This document shows, piece after piece, positions 62,763-64,000 of a stretch of 64,000 bases of DNA. Each line of letters starts with the position of its first letter. Positions within the stretch are counted from its first letter, which is position 1. The DNA comes from Mycobacterium kubicae (lineage in GTDB: Bacteria > Actinomycetota > Actinomycetes > Mycobacteriales > Mycobacteriaceae): the NCBI RefSeq assembly GCF_015689175.1, contig NZ_CP065047.1, forward strand, positions 3,348,001 to 3,412,000. The letters are read 5' to 3'. The position numbers were made by a program, and so were the translations under genes. The notes below the pieces were generated by a model, which was given only the letters and a program-made list of their open reading frames with translations, ran no database searches and was not told where the DNA came from.

Positions 62763-64000
62763 CTAGCCCACTCGGGCCAGGAACTCCTGCGCCACCTCGA
62801 CCACCCGCTCGCGGTCGCGCGGCACCAGACCGATGCGGGTGCGACGATCGAGTATGTCGTCCACATCCAGCGCGCCCTCGTGGGTTACGGCGTATTCGAA
62901 CTCCGCACGCGTCACGTCGACGCCTTCGGCGACCGGTTCGGTGGGCCGCTCACACGTTGCGCTGGCCACCACGTTGGCCGCCTCAGCGCCGTAACGCGCC
63001 ACCATGGAAGCCGGCGCCGACCCCGGCCCGGCCGCCGGACCCGGATTGGCGGGCGCACCGATCAGCGGCAAGTTACGCGTCCGGCAATCCGCGGCATGCA
63101 GACCGCGCAGACTGATAGCCCGGTTCAGCACATCCTCTGCCATGTAACGGTATTCGGTCAGCTTGCCACCCACCACGCTGATCACCCCCGACGGCGACTC
63201 GAACACCGCGTGGTCGCGTGACACATCAGCGGTACGGCCGGCGCCGGTGTCGATCAAAGGCCGCAACCCGGCGTATGCCCCGATCACGTCGGTGGCCTGC
63301 AGCGCGGTCCCCAACGCGGTGTTCACCGTGTCCAGCAGGAAGGTGACCTCGTCCGAAGACGGCTCTGGCACATCGGGAATCGGGCCGGGCGCATCTTCGT
63401 CGGTCAGACCCAGATATACGCGGCCGAGTTGCTCGGGCATGGCGAACACGAAGCGGTTCAGCTCGCCCGGTATCGGAATCGTCAGCGCGGCAGTGGGATT
63501 CCCGAAAGCACTGGCATCGAAGACGAGGTGGGTCCCGCGGCTTGGCCGCAACTTCAACGCGGAATCGATGTCCCCGGCCCAGACGCCCGCCGCGTTGATG
63601 ACCGCTTTGGCCGAAACCTCGATCGATTGGCCGGTGCGCTGGTCGGTCAATCGCACCGAGGTGTCAGTGGCCTGCGACGCCGCCACATAGGTCAGGATCC
63701 GGGCGCCGTGTTGTGCGGCGGTGCGCGCCACGGCAGTGACCAGTCGGGCGTCATCGATCAATTGCCCATCGTAGGCAAGGAATCCACCGTCCAACCCGGC
63801 GCGCGCGACGGTGGGAGCCAGCTCCACCACGCGCTGCGCCGACACCCGTCGCGACCGTGGCAGCGTCGACGATGGTGTACCGGCGAGTATGCGCAACGCA
63901 TCTCCGGCCAGGAACCCGGTGCGCACCAGCGCACGCGAGACCCGATTCATCGACGGCAACAACGGCACCAGTTGCGGCATGGCGTGCACCAGATGAGGGG
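62763..64000 (-). CDS. glpD1: Glycerol-3-phosphate dehydrogenase GlpD1 (partial, 5' end outside)
   Basis: A frame of 412 codons open to the window edge; the N-terminal FAD-binding part lies beyond 64000. Visible are AVINAAGVWAGDID, the late GGKLTEYRYMAEDVLNRA motif and the C-terminal domain of GlpD-type flavoenzymes, which oxidise glycerol-3-phosphate at the membrane. It is convergent with accD6, 22 bp away. Position matches Rv2249c; no gene lies between, unlike M. tuberculosis where I recall Rv2248. Confidence 0.92.
   Translation of the reverse strand, partial: PHLVHAMPQLVPLLPSMNRVSRALVRTGFLAGDALRILAGTPSSTLPRSRRVSAQRVVELAPTVARAGLDGGFLAYDGQLIDDARLVTAVARTAAQHGARILTYVAASQATDTSVRLTDQRTGQSIEVSAKAVINAAGVWAGDIDSALKLRPSRGTHLVFDASAFGNPTAALTIPIPGELNRFVFAMPEQLGRVYLGLTDEDAPGPIPDVPEPSSDEVTFLLDTVNTALGTALQATDVIGAYAGLRPLIDTGAGRTADVSRDHAVFESPSGVISVVGGKLTEYRYMAEDVLNRAISLRGLHAADCRTRNLPLIGAPANPGPAAGPGSAPASMVARYGAEAANVVASATCERPTEPVAEGVDVTRAEFEYAVTHEGALDVDDILDRRTRIGLVPRDRERVVEVAQEFLARVG

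Overview
The window is about 64 kb of high-GC actinobacterial DNA whose gene order follows the chromosome of slow-growing mycobacteria: dlaT end, lipB, lipA, glnA1, glnE, glnA2, two Hip1-type hydrolases, panB, rnpB, cobC, ptkA, ptpA, cobD, ahpE, aceE, mabR, fabD-acpM-kasA-kasB-accD6 and glpD1. This is the Rv2215 to Rv2249c neighbourhood of Mycobacterium tuberculosis. The proteins are close to those of M. tuberculosis but clearly diverged (GlnA1, KasB and PtpA carry many substitutions), so this looks like a non-tuberculosis-complex Mycobacterium. I cannot name the species.

Layout. 1-4.1 kb: lipoylation genes and small membrane proteins. 4.3-5.9 kb: glnA1 with a four-half-site GlnR operator and a strong terminator. 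5.9-11.2 kb: a block I do not expect between glnA1 and glnE, holding two paralogous HsaA/acyl-CoA-dehydrogenase-like flavoproteins, an AraC regulator between them, an F420-type (LLM) oxidoreductase and a hotdog thioesterase. A duplicated 140-bp-period control region precedes the first flavoprotein. 11.2-15.6 kb: glnE and glnA2. 15.6-23 kb: paired secreted serine hydrolases, a WS/DGAT acyltransferase, panB and a CYTH/CHAD protein. 23-31.6 kb: RNase P RNA, a 2OG-Fe(II) oxygenase, a four-gene overlapping operon (cobC to the RNase H/phosphatase fusion), ptkA-ptpA-surf1 and cobD. 31.7-35.4 kb: a metal exporter, a VOC protein, an epoxide hydrolase and a DJ-1/PfpI protein.

35,424-51,139: an integrated 15.7-kb mobile element bounded by a 45-bp direct repeat that is the 3' half of tRNA-Val(TAC), intact on the right. 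It encodes a tyrosine integrase beside attR, a divergent control region, two excisionase-like HTH proteins, a RecA-fold replication ATPase with an iteron-rich candidate origin, a candidate terminase small subunit, a frameshifted gene, a serine recombinase with a res-like site, a probable restriction-modification pair, and a tightly coupled late operon: unknowns, a candidate capsid protein, an HExxH metalloprotease and a terminase large subunit. No portal, tail, or lysis gene is recognisable. The content fits a phage satellite (PICI-like) or a strongly reduced prophage carrying a defence module, and it is the most interesting part of the window.

51.3-64 kb returns to the core chromosome: peroxiredoxin AhpE, pyruvate dehydrogenase E1 (AceE), the PucR-type regulator MabR, and the FAS-II operon that elongates meromycolic acids. 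A TTTTGT/ACAAAA palindrome lies in front of fabD. The window ends inside glpD1.
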